From assembly GCF_029504575.1 (NCBI RefSeq), contig NZ_JAQFII010000001.1:1-64000 (forward strand): DNA of 64,000 bases, read 5' to 3'. The position numbers and the translations under genes were made by a program. The first letter of the stretch is position 1. Each line of letters begins with the position of its first letter. This DNA is from Streptomyces sp. SPB162 (lineage in GTDB: Bacteria; Actinomycetota; Actinomycetes; Streptomycetales; Streptomycetaceae). The notes below the pieces were generated by a model. It worked only from the letters and a program-made list of their open reading frames with translations, was not told where the DNA came from and made no database searches. This document shows positions 27,373 to 34,287 of this stretch, piece after piece.

Positions 27373-28266
27373 TCACTCGCCGTTCCACTTGACCATCCAG
27401 GTGTCGTTGAGCACGGAGATGACCTGTTCACAGCGTTCGACGAAAGCGTCGGGTCCCAGAGCGTCCTGTCCGGCCGCGTTCTCCCGTCGTCGCATGAGAT
27501 GCTCCAACTCGGTCGCCGTACGGGTGAACTCCAGTTGCTGGTATTCGTACTTCGCCGCCATGGAATGTGCGGCGAGGACAGCGGCCACGGTCGAGGTCAC
27601 AGCGACCCAGGCGGCTGCCGGCACGACGGCGAAGGCTCCCGACAGGGCTCCCAGCGCCGCTCCTGACGCGGCCAGCGCGAACTCGATCCGCCGCGTCAGG
27701 GCCAGCCGTCGGCCCATGAGCCGGGCCTTCGGCCGGTAGTAGTCCTGGATCTGGTTCTTCAATCGCAGCTCTATATACGAATCGACACCCGACACCGGCG
27801 GAAGTCCGCGGTTCCCGACCTCGACGCCCGCGATGTGCGGCAGCAGATCCGACGCCTCCCGGCGCGTCCTGTCGAACCGGTCCAGCAGCACGGGCAGAGC
27901 GTCGTCACCGCGGTAGGGGGCGACACCCGCCAGGAAGGTGTAGACATCCCTCTTGAACGCCTCGCTCGCCGAGCGCAACCGCGTCCAGTCCTGTATCTGC
28001 AGCGGGCCGGCCCGACCGGACACCACAGGGATCAGGCCGGCGGCGGCCGCTGCCACGCACGCCAGAACCTTCGCGAGGATCTCGTTCGCCGCCGCCAGTT
28101 GGGACGAAGCCGTCCCGACGACCGCGGCGGCGATGCCGAGCGCCAGTGAAGCCGCTCTGACTCTGCCGATCACGCGCTTGCGCCGATTGGCGGCCTGTGA
28201 CCAGACGCCCTGTTCATTCCAGAGGTCCGTCACCGCTGAGCGCACGTCGGATGCCACCATGGCCAC
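27373..28266 (-). CDS. SLATT/DUF4231-like membrane protein
   Basis: A 297-aa protein with two hydrophobic hairpins: about residues 37-60 with 63-83 (LALGIAAAVVGTASS; LACVAAAAAGLIPV) and about 195-235 (FALAASGAALGALSG; VAVTSTVAAVLAAH). The helical segments after each hairpin (WTRLRSASEAFKRDVYTF; EYQQLEFTRTATELEHLM) are typical of SLATT/DUF4231 proteins. SLATT proteins are predicted effectors in nucleotide- or TIR-linked conflict systems; no sensor partner is adjacent, though fxs TIR genes lie 4 kb away. The exact start (28266 or 28260) is open. Confidence 0.7.
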   Translation of the reverse strand: MAMVASDVRSAVTDLWNEQGVWSQAANRRKRVIGRVRAASLALGIAAAVVGTASSQLAAANEILAKVLACVAAAAAGLIPVVSGRAGPLQIQDWTRLRSASEAFKRDVYTFLAGVAPYRGDDALPVLLDRFDRTRREASDLLPHIAGVEVGNRGLPPVSGVDSYIELRLKNQIQDYYRPKARLMGRRLALTRRIEFALAASGAALGALSGAFAVVPAAAWVAVTSTVAAVLAAHSMAAKYEYQQLEFTRTATELEHLMRRRENAAGQDALGPDAFVERCEQVISVLNDTWMVKWNGE

Positions 28267-28281
28267 AATTCTGACGAAGCC

Positions 28282-28740
28282 TCAGCCCCTGAATGCGGGG
28301 AAGTCCCGAATTCGCGTCAGGTCGGCACGGCGGTGCCGCCACCAGGGCGCGAGCTGGACGACGCCGAAGGCCACTTCCATGACGAGGAACAGCCAGAGGA
28401 ACCGCGGCGCACCGTGGGTCAGCGCGTACGCCTGCCACGCGGCGAACAGCGTGCGCGCGACGCCGTCGAGCAGTCCGTGCACCGGCAGCGGCCGGACGAT
28501 GCGCAGAACGGCCCAGACGACCACGACCGAACCCATCAGGTTGGCGTACAGGGTCTGTATCGGGTCGAGTTCGGGCAGGCGGCCCAGGCCGAGTGTGTCG
28601 CCCAGGGACGACAGCGCGTCGTGCATCAGCGCATACGTCCAAGGTGTCGCGAACCCGGCCGTGACGACCAGGTCGTACCAGGCGCTCGCGCGTACGACGC
28701 GCAGATAGGGAGGACGGGTGGGGGTGAGGCGAGTGATCAC
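28282..28740 (-). CDS. small integral membrane protein divergent from merR
   Basis: A 152-aa protein from GTG 28740, preceded by AGGAG at 7 bases; a longer in-frame ORF would overlap merR and is rejected. Four hydrophobic stretches: DLVVTAGFATPWTYALMH, LYANLMGSVVVVWAVLR, a weaker one near GVARTLFAAWQAYAL, and FLWLFLVMEVAFGVVQLAPW. Family not recognised with certainty. Its divergent placement suggests it is the MerR target. Confidence 0.75.
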   Translation of the reverse strand: MITRLTPTRPPYLRVVRASAWYDLVVTAGFATPWTYALMHDALSSLGDTLGLGRLPELDPIQTLYANLMGSVVVVWAVLRIVRPLPVHGLLDGVARTLFAAWQAYALTHGAPRFLWLFLVMEVAFGVVQLAPWWRHRRADLTRIRDFPAFRG

Positions 28741-28788
28741 AGTGAGGCTCCTGCTGTTCAGGGGGCGGCGACACCTCACGCTAAACAG

Positions 28789-28802
28789 TGGAGTACGGTC
28801 CA
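28789..28802. promoter_or_regulatory. likely MerR operator, TGGA-N6-TCCA
   Basis: The dyad TGGAgtacggTCCA lies between the divergent genes. On the minus strand, TTGACC and a TTTAGC-like -10 flank it at a long spacing of about 18 bp, the arrangement MerR proteins act on by untwisting the promoter. Confidence 0.5.
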
Positions 28803-28831
28803 AGGTCAAGTCCATCAGCTGACGGAGGGTC

Positions 28832-29197
28832 ATGCGTATCGGAGAGCTGGCCGCGCAGGCGGGCATGAGCAGGGACACCATCCGGTTCTACGAGAAGATC
28901 GGCCTCGTCCAAGGCCGACGGCTGCCCAACGGATATCGCGACTTCCCGCCCGAGACGGTGACCTGGCTGCACTACGTGCGCACCGCGCAGACACTGGGCT
29001 TCTCCCTGGCGGAGATCGCACGGACCGGCGAAGAACTGCGCGCACTGCCGGATGCCGCGGAAGCGTTGTCCGTGCTGTTCCAGGAGAAGATCCACGTCGT
29101 CGACGCCCGCATGGCCGAACTCGCCACCCTGCGGACGGAACTCGTCGCACGCGTCGGTACCGGATGCCCCCTGCGGGCAGCCGGCCGGTCGGCCTGA
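28832..29197 (+). CDS. MerR-family transcriptional regulator
   Basis: A 121-aa protein; GGAGG lies 5 bases before the ATG. The start is textbook: MRIGELAAQAGMSRDTIRFYEKIGLV, wing NGYRDFPPETV, then LGFSLAEIAR and a dimer coiled coil (FQEKIHVVDARMAELATLRTEL). A single Cys (GTGCPL) near the end is not enough for a metal site, so an organic or redox ligand is more likely. Confidence 0.88.
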   Translation: MRIGELAAQAGMSRDTIRFYEKIGLVQGRRLPNGYRDFPPETVTWLHYVRTAQTLGFSLAEIARTGEELRALPDAAEALSVLFQEKIHVVDARMAELATLRTELVARVGTGCPLRAAGRSA

Positions 29198-29245
29198 GCG
29201 CGCCCGAGCGCACCCGCCATGAGCCGGCGGACTTTCCTTCGAGAC

Positions 29246-29261
29246 GCAACCCAACGGTTGC
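29246..29261. promoter_or_regulatory. palindrome GCAACC-N4-GGTTGC
   Basis: A perfect 6-bp inverted repeat with centre CAAC. The half-site GTTGC recurs in the palindrome 15 bp downstream, so both are probably bound by the same ArsR-type protein. Confidence 0.65.
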
Positions 29262-29276
29262 ACCCAGGTGAGCGAT

Positions 29277-29296
29277 GTGCAACTCTGGAGTTGCAC
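29277..29296. promoter_or_regulatory. palindrome GTGCAACT-N4-AGTTGCAC
   Basis: A perfect 8-bp inverted repeat ending 28 bp before the SRPBCC start, in the leader of the two-gene operon. Likely operator for the ArsR protein encoded by the second gene (inference). Confidence 0.75.
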
Positions 29297-29324
29297 TCAA
29301 TGACGACAGTGAAGGAGTCTTCCC

Positions 29325-29771
29325 ATGAGCGAGGATCGGATCGAACGTGACACCCTGATCGCGGCACCGATGGAGCGGGTCTGGTCGCTGGTGGCACAGC
29401 CCGGGTTCTGGGTGGCCGACAAGGCGAGTCTGCCCGGCACGGAGGCCAGGGAAGGCGAAGTGCTGGTGGCGAAGCACCCCGAGCACGGTGACTTCCCGGT
29501 GCGCGTGGAGAAGGTCGAGCCGCCGACGTACCTGGCCTACCGCTGGACCAGCGCGTTCCCGGGAGAGGAACTGCGGGAGGACAACAGCACCCTCGTGGAG
29601 TTCACCCTGACCCCCGAGGGCGACCAGACACGGCTGCGCGTCGTCGAGAGCGGGTTCCTGGCGCTGGCCGGTTCCGACGAGCTGCGCGAGGAGAACCACA
29701 AGGACCACAGCGGAGGCTGGCCGCTGGAGCTGGACGCCCTCAAGTCGCGCGCCGAACAGCCGTCCGTGTGA
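29325..29771 (+). CDS. SRPBCC (AHSA1/START-like) protein
   Basis: A 148-aa protein following GAAGGAG. Helix-grip fold marks: IERDTLIAAPMERVWSLVAQPGFW at the start, YRWTSAFPG in the middle, STLVEFTLTPEGDQTRLRVVESGF, then a long C-terminal helix. These domains bind hydrophobic ligands. The gene overlaps the ArsR gene by 4 bases (GTGA), a common actinobacterial pair. Confidence 0.88.
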   Translation: MSEDRIERDTLIAAPMERVWSLVAQPGFWVADKASLPGTEAREGEVLVAKHPEHGDFPVRVEKVEPPTYLAYRWTSAFPGEELREDNSTLVEFTLTPEGDQTRLRVVESGFLALAGSDELREENHKDHSGGWPLELDALKSRAEQPSV

Positions 29772-30121
29772 CGGACGAACAGGGCGGCGCGGACGAACCG
29801 GTCGACAGCGTCCTGACCGCACTGGCCGACCCGACGCGCCGTCAGTTGCTGCAACTGCTCGCCGCCCAGGGTGAGGCCACCGCGACGACGCTTGCCGAGC
29901 GGCTGCCTGTCTCGCGGCAGGCTGTGGTCAAGCACCTCGGCGTCCTCGACGCCGCGGGACTGGTCTCCGGCAGCCGGGTCGGACGCGAGGTGCGGTACAC
30001 GGTGCGGCCCGCGGCCCTGGACGCCACGGCCCGGTGGATGGCCGCGCTCGCGACCGACTGGGACCAGCGGCTGGCGATCATCAAGCGCGCCGCCGAGGCG
30101 GCGGAGCGGAACGAGCGCTGA
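29768..30121 (+). CDS. ArsR-family transcriptional regulator
   Basis: A 117-aa protein. Winged helix: VLTALADPTRRQLLQLLAAQGEATATTLAERLPVSRQAVVKHLGVL, then wing GREVRYTV. There is no ELCVCDL-type metal-binding motif, so it is not a metal sensor of the classical sort. Probably represses its own operon through the two GTTGC palindromes upstream. Confidence 0.88.
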   Translation: MTDEQGGADEPVDSVLTALADPTRRQLLQLLAAQGEATATTLAERLPVSRQAVVKHLGVLDAAGLVSGSRVGREVRYTVRPAALDATARWMAALATDWDQRLAIIKRAAEAAERNER

Positions 30122-30154
30122 CGCGCCCGGCGTGATCGCCCGCGGACGGAGGAG

Positions 30155-30189
30155 GCTCGGGTCCGGTGGCGGCGACACCAGGCCCGAGC
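30155..30189. terminator. imperfect hairpin between convergent genes
   Basis: GCTCGGG pairs with CCCGAGC and, inside a 3x3 mismatch, GGTG pairs with CACC. It sits between the ends of the ArsR gene and the methyltransferase. Confidence 0.55.
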
Positions 30190-30216
30190 GGACCTGCCCC
30201 CTACTCTCCCGTCCGG

Positions 30217-30903
30217 TCAGCGCAGTCGGCGAGCGCGCAGCACCACGTCGTCGGTGTGGTGCGCTCCGGCGCCGCCATCGGGTACGACGCGCGCCCGCTG
30301 CTCGTCGACCTGCACCTCCCAGTCGTCGTCCAGCAGCGCGACGACCATCGAGGGCCAGACGTAGTCGTCCGGGTCGAATCCGTCCTCGCGCGCCGGCTCG
30401 GCGTCCATCCCCGCGTGGTGCACGAGCAGCAGCACACCACCCGGTGCGACGGCCGCGAGCAACGCCCGCTCGGACGCGCCGTCGGGGCTGCGCAGCAGCG
30501 CCGGGTACTGCGCGGAGACCAGGTCGAAGGAGCCCGGCGGCAGTGCCGCCCGCGCCAGCTCGGCGTGCACCCACCGAATCGTGAGATCGGCGTCCCGGGC
30601 GTGCCCGGCCGCTCGCTCCAGGGCCACGCTCGAGACCTCGAGGGCGGTCACGTCCCAGCCGCCGCGCGCGAGCCAGAGGGCGTCCGCGCCCTCGCCGCAG
30701 CCGACGTCCAGGGCCCGACCGGGGGCGAGCCCGGCGGTCTCGGCCACGAGCGCGCCGTTGGGCTGTCCGCTCCACAGCTGGTGCCGGTCGGCGTAACGGC
30801 TGTCCCACTCCGCACGCACCGCGGGGTCTCCGACGTATCCGTCGGCGGACGAGGGGGTGGCGGACGCGGGGGACTGTGCTGCGAAGTCGATGTCATCGGT
30901 CAT
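30217..30903 (-). CDS. class I SAM-dependent methyltransferase
   Basis: About 228 aa from ATG 30903; longer in-frame starts exist. Conserved WDSRYADRHQLWSG leads into motif I ALDVGCGEGADALWLA near residue 68, then LEVSSVALERA and FDLVSAQYPALL. It resembles the tellurite-resistance/thiopurine-like branch common in actinobacteria. The substrate is unknown. Confidence 0.82.
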   Translation of the reverse strand: MTDDIDFAAQSPASATPSSADGYVGDPAVRAEWDSRYADRHQLWSGQPNGALVAETAGLAPGRALDVGCGEGADALWLARGGWDVTALEVSSVALERAAGHARDADLTIRWVHAELARAALPPGSFDLVSAQYPALLRSPDGASERALLAAVAPGGVLLLVHHAGMDAEPAREDGFDPDDYVWPSMVVALLDDDWEVQVDEQRARVVPDGGAGAHHTDDVVLRARRLR

Positions 30904-30971
30904 GGGCCCACCGTCACCCATCGCGTCCCGATCGCGCCACTCCTGTTGCCGGTTCGGCAACGTCCCGGGCC

Positions 30972-32561
30972 TCATCGTCCCGCGCGCGGGCCGCGGGTCC
31001 CGCCGGTGGGTACGGACCCCGCGCAGGCGACGTCCGCGGTGGGCAGTTTCCCGGTCCGCAGGTAGGCGTTGACCGTGTCATCGGCGCAGACGTTGCCGTA
31101 GGAGCCGAAAATGCCGTGCTGGTCGGCGCCGTTCACGGTGACCAGGCGCGAACTGGGCCACGCACGGTGCATCGCGGTGGCGCCGGCGTAGGGCGTACGC
31201 GGGTCACCCGTGGCGTTGACCATCAGGGCCGGAAGGTCGTGGCGCACGGCGGTGGGACGCTCGCGCGGCCGGTCCCAGAACGCGCAGGGAGTGATGTCGT
31301 TCGTGAACGGTCCCATCAGCGGATGACGCTCGCGGCTGCGCTGGATGCCGCGCCAGTACACCTCCGGGTCACGCGGGGCGGCCACGTCACCGCAGAGGAT
31401 CGCGGTCTGCACGCTGCCGTAGGCCGATCCGCCGTCGCCCCCCTTGAGCACGAAGTCCAGCGCGGCCGCCAGATCGGCGTCGGGCTCGGCCGGCCGGCCC
31501 TGCGCGGCCTGCCACATGGTCCGGATCACGGACGCGAACGACCGACGCGCCGGCTCCGTGTCGTCCGACAGGCCGCTGAAGACCATGAAGGGCACCGTGT
31601 GCTCGTCGAGCCGGTACGACGGCGTGGACCCGCCGCCGATCGTCAGGGGTCGCTCGGTCGCGGCGTGCTGGATGCGGTCGATAGTGGCCAGGACCGCGTC
31701 ACGGGTCGTACCGAGCCCGTAGTCCGCGTCGTGCTGGGCGGCCCACGCGGCCCAGTGGCGCAGTGCCTTCTCGTTGATGGCCTCGGTGCCGACGAGCAGC
31801 CGGGGGCTGTAGCGGGCGGGATCGATCACGCCGTCGAGGACCATGCGGTCGGTACGGCCGGGGAACATCGTCGCGTAGACCTCGCCGAGGTACGTGCCGT
31901 AGGAGTAACCCAGGTAGGAGACACGGCGCTCGCCGAGGGCGGCCCGGACGACGTCCATGTCGCGGGCGGTATTGCGGGTGGTGATGTACGGCAGCACATC
32001 CGCGTTGGTCGCGCGACACCGGTCGGCCAAGTCCCGCTGCAACGCTGTCATCCGGTCGAAGCCGGCCCGGTCGTGACCGGCGAAGCGGAAGGGGCTGCCG
32101 GTCGGCCATCCGCAGTCCAGCGGGGTGCTGCGGCCGACGAATCGGGGGTCCATGCCCACGATGTCGTAGCGGTCGCCCACGTCCCGCAGCGCGTCGTGCA
32201 CCCAGGGCGGGTCGCCCAGGTCCGTTCCGCCCGGGCCGCCGGTGTTGAGCAGGAGGGAGCCGACGCGGTGCGCGGTGTCCGCCGCTGCGATCCGCGAGAT
32301 GGCGACCGTGATCGTGCGGCCGCCGGGATCGGTGTAGTCGAGCGGCACGGTGACGTCCGCGCAGCGCGCCCCGGCCTTCTCCAGCTCCTTGCCGGTGTCG
32401 TCGCCGGGGCCGAGGACGCAGCTCTTCCAGAGCAGTGGCTGGTGCTCGTACCGGTCCAGGCCGGTAGCGGATATCGGACCGGTCGCGGCCACGGCCACGG
32501 CCGGCAAAGTGGTCAGGACGGCGGTGGCGGCGAGGGCCAGCGCGCAGGCGCGGAGGCTCAT
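30972..32561 (-). CDS. secreted TAP-like alpha/beta hydrolase (tripeptidyl aminopeptidase type)
   Basis: A 529-aa protein. ATG 32561 has AAGGGG 7 bases upstream and overlaps the preceding stop as ATGA; the long N-terminal extension of the ORF is the repeat of that gene in another frame. Signal peptide ends near VAVAATG. Fold: NTGGPGGTDLG oxyanion region, nucleophile in YLGYSYGTYLGEVYA near 190, Asp in VNATGDPRTPYAG near 465, His in GADQHGIFGSYGN near 492. Exported peptidases of this type trim N-terminal peptides. Coupled to the serine hydrolase gene. Confidence 0.9.
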   Translation of the reverse strand: MSLRACALALAATAVLTTLPAVAVAATGPISATGLDRYEHQPLLWKSCVLGPGDDTGKELEKAGARCADVTVPLDYTDPGGRTITVAISRIAAADTAHRVGSLLLNTGGPGGTDLGDPPWVHDALRDVGDRYDIVGMDPRFVGRSTPLDCGWPTGSPFRFAGHDRAGFDRMTALQRDLADRCRATNADVLPYITTRNTARDMDVVRAALGERRVSYLGYSYGTYLGEVYATMFPGRTDRMVLDGVIDPARYSPRLLVGTEAINEKALRHWAAWAAQHDADYGLGTTRDAVLATIDRIQHAATERPLTIGGGSTPSYRLDEHTVPFMVFSGLSDDTEPARRSFASVIRTMWQAAQGRPAEPDADLAAALDFVLKGGDGGSAYGSVQTAILCGDVAAPRDPEVYWRGIQRSRERHPLMGPFTNDITPCAFWDRPRERPTAVRHDLPALMVNATGDPRTPYAGATAMHRAWPSSRLVTVNGADQHGIFGSYGNVCADDTVNAYLRTGKLPTADVACAGSVPTGGTRGPRAGR

Positions 32562-33949
32562 GCGGAATCCCCTTCGGTCGTGCGGTCGGACGTCGTACGG
32601 GCGGACGTCGTACGGATGGGCGTCGTAAGGATGGGCGCGGTACGGACGAGTGCGGTGCCGGCGGAAGCCGTACGGGCGGGGGTCGTACGGGCGGAATCCG
32701 TCTGGGCAGGAGCCGTACGAACGGAATCCGTCCGCGCGGGAGTCGTGGGGGCGCGGTCCGGTCGGCGGCCTTCGCACAGGGCCGCCTCCACCACGCCGCG
32801 GAACTCCTCCTCCGCTCGCTCGGTGGACGGCACCTGGGTGAGCGCGACGGCCACGCGGCGCCCGCCGGGGCCGACCGCACCGAGCGCCCGGTGGCCTCCG
32901 GGCACGGTTCCGGCGTGGCCCCACCACACCCCGCCGCAGCGCAGCGGACTGGAGATCAGACCGAGTCCGTAGCGGGCACCGGGCCACAGGCGGTCCGGGT
33001 CGGCTGCCACCGTGTCCTGCATGGCGGCCAGTTGCGCCGGGGGCAGCAGGCGGCCGCCGAGCAGGGCGGCGAAGAAGTGCTCCAGGTCGGCGGGTGAGGA
33101 GACCAGGGCGCCGCCGGTGCCCGCGAACGTCATGTTCCAGTCGGTGCCGTCCGTCCGGCCGGCCGCCTGCTCGGGCACCCAGTAGCTGTGCGAGTGCGGG
33201 CCGTGCAGGTGCGGGTCGTCGCCGGGCCAGGAGGTGTCGCGCAGCCCGAGCGGCCGGATGATCCGGCGGGTGATCTCGGATTCAGCCGAGCGACCGGTGA
33301 CCTTTTCGATGATCAGGCCGGCGGCCAGGTAGTTGGTCGTCGCGTAGTGGAAGGAGGAACCGGCCGGTGTGATGGGGTGCGGCATGCCCAGCGCCCGGGT
33401 GATCAGCTCGCGCGGCTCGAAGTGGTGGTATCGCAGCCGCTCGGGGTGAGCCCAGTCGAGCGAGTCGAGGTAGTCGGGCAGCCCGCTGGTGTGTTGCAGC
33501 AGCTGCCGAACGGTGATTCTCCTGCCGTCGTATCCGTTGCCGCTGATCAGACCGGGTACGTAGCGGTCGATCGGCGCCTCGGGGTCGATCCGGTGCTCGG
33601 CGGCGAGTTGCAGGACGACCGTGGCGGTGAACGTCTTGGTGACACTGCCGACGCGCAGCCGGTCCCGGGCGGTCATCGGGCGGCCGGTGTCGAGGTCGGC
33701 CGTTCCGGTGGCGTCGCTCCAACGGCCGCACACCGGGTCGGTGACCTCGACGGCGGCGCCCGCGAGATGGTCGCCGTCGGCCAGCGTGCGCAGTGCCCGG
33801 CGCACGGCGTCATGTTCACCGCAGCCGGGTAACGCCGTGTTCGAGGGGCGCGCGGCGGGGGCGGCGGCCGCCGGAGCCACGCCCGCGGCCAGCACGAACG
33901 CGGCGGCCGCGAGGGCCGCCGCCGTGCGCGGATGTTTCACAAGTCCCAT
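32558..33949 (-). CDS. secreted serine beta-lactamase-like hydrolase with repeat tail
   Basis: About 463 aa; ATG 33949 is taken because no good ribosome site marks either in-frame start (33955 is the other). Signal peptide to about PAAAAPAA. Class C/DD-peptidase motifs: SxxK in RVGSVTKTFTATV near residue 103, YxN in HYATTNYLAAG near 203, HAGT near 335. The closest characterised type is the Streptomyces R61-like D-Ala-D-Ala carboxypeptidase group. The last ~65 residues are a degenerate R-T-x-x-x repeat encoded by a 15-bp minisatellite. Translationally coupled to the peptidase downstream. Confidence 0.88.
   Translation of the reverse strand: MGLVKHPRTAAALAAAAFVLAAGVAPAAAAPAARPSNTALPGCGEHDAVRRALRTLADGDHLAGAAVEVTDPVCGRWSDATGTADLDTGRPMTARDRLRVGSVTKTFTATVVLQLAAEHRIDPEAPIDRYVPGLISGNGYDGRRITVRQLLQHTSGLPDYLDSLDWAHPERLRYHHFEPRELITRALGMPHPITPAGSSFHYATTNYLAAGLIIEKVTGRSAESEITRRIIRPLGLRDTSWPGDDPHLHGPHSHSYWVPEQAAGRTDGTDWNMTFAGTGGALVSSPADLEHFFAALLGGRLLPPAQLAAMQDTVAADPDRLWPGARYGLGLISSPLRCGGVWWGHAGTVPGGHRALGAVGPGGRRVAVALTQVPSTERAEEEFRGVVEAALCEGRRPDRAPTTPARTDSVRTAPAQTDSARTTPARTASAGTALVRTAPILTTPIRTTSARTTSDRTTEGDSA
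32577..32756. repeat. 15-bp minisatellite, 12 degenerate units
   Basis: Units such as GTCGTACGGGCGGAC recur at an exact 15-bp period from 32577 to 32756. Read on the minus strand in frame they give pentapeptides like RTTPA, RTASA and RTAPI, forming the C-terminal tail of the serine hydrolase. Confidence 0.85.
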
Positions 33950-34287
33950 GCGCACCGACGCTATGCGGCGCCGTTCTGCGACTCACTCCGGCCAGCTCCC
34001 GGCCACAACGGGTGTCACCCCTACCGCCGTTGCTCGGGCTACCCCCATCCAGGGGTCATCTGGGATCCGCACGACGCCATACGGCACTGCGCCGCGGAAC
34101 CGGTCGCACAGCGAGCCGCACCAGCGGCGGGCCTGGCCAAGGTGCCGCGCACTGAGCCGATCTTCGCGCTGCTGTAAACGCCCGGATGAGGAGAGGCGCC
34201 GGGTGCCGCCTTCCCGACATGGGGGACGGCCGGACGGAGCCCGGGTGCGGGCTGCCGTCCGGCCGCGAGGCGCGGAGCGCCGGGGCG
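33950..34287. other. intergenic stretch upstream of the serine hydrolase, with GH48 terminator
   Basis: No supportable gene. It holds the promoter side of the serine-hydrolase/peptidase pair and, near the GH48 end, a long hairpin (34228-34264). Confidence 0.6.
34228..34264 (-). terminator. strong hairpin terminator of the GH48 gene
   Basis: GGCCGGACGG + AGCCCG pairs with CGGGCT + CCGTCCGGCC around GGTG with one bulged G: 16 paired bases. It lies 24 bp after the GH48 stop codon. Confidence 0.85.

Noticed and set aside
32562..32987. N-terminal extension of the TAP-like hydrolase open frame
   Set aside because: It overlaps the 15-bp minisatellite of the upstream gene in another frame; the ribosome site and signal peptide put the start at 32561.
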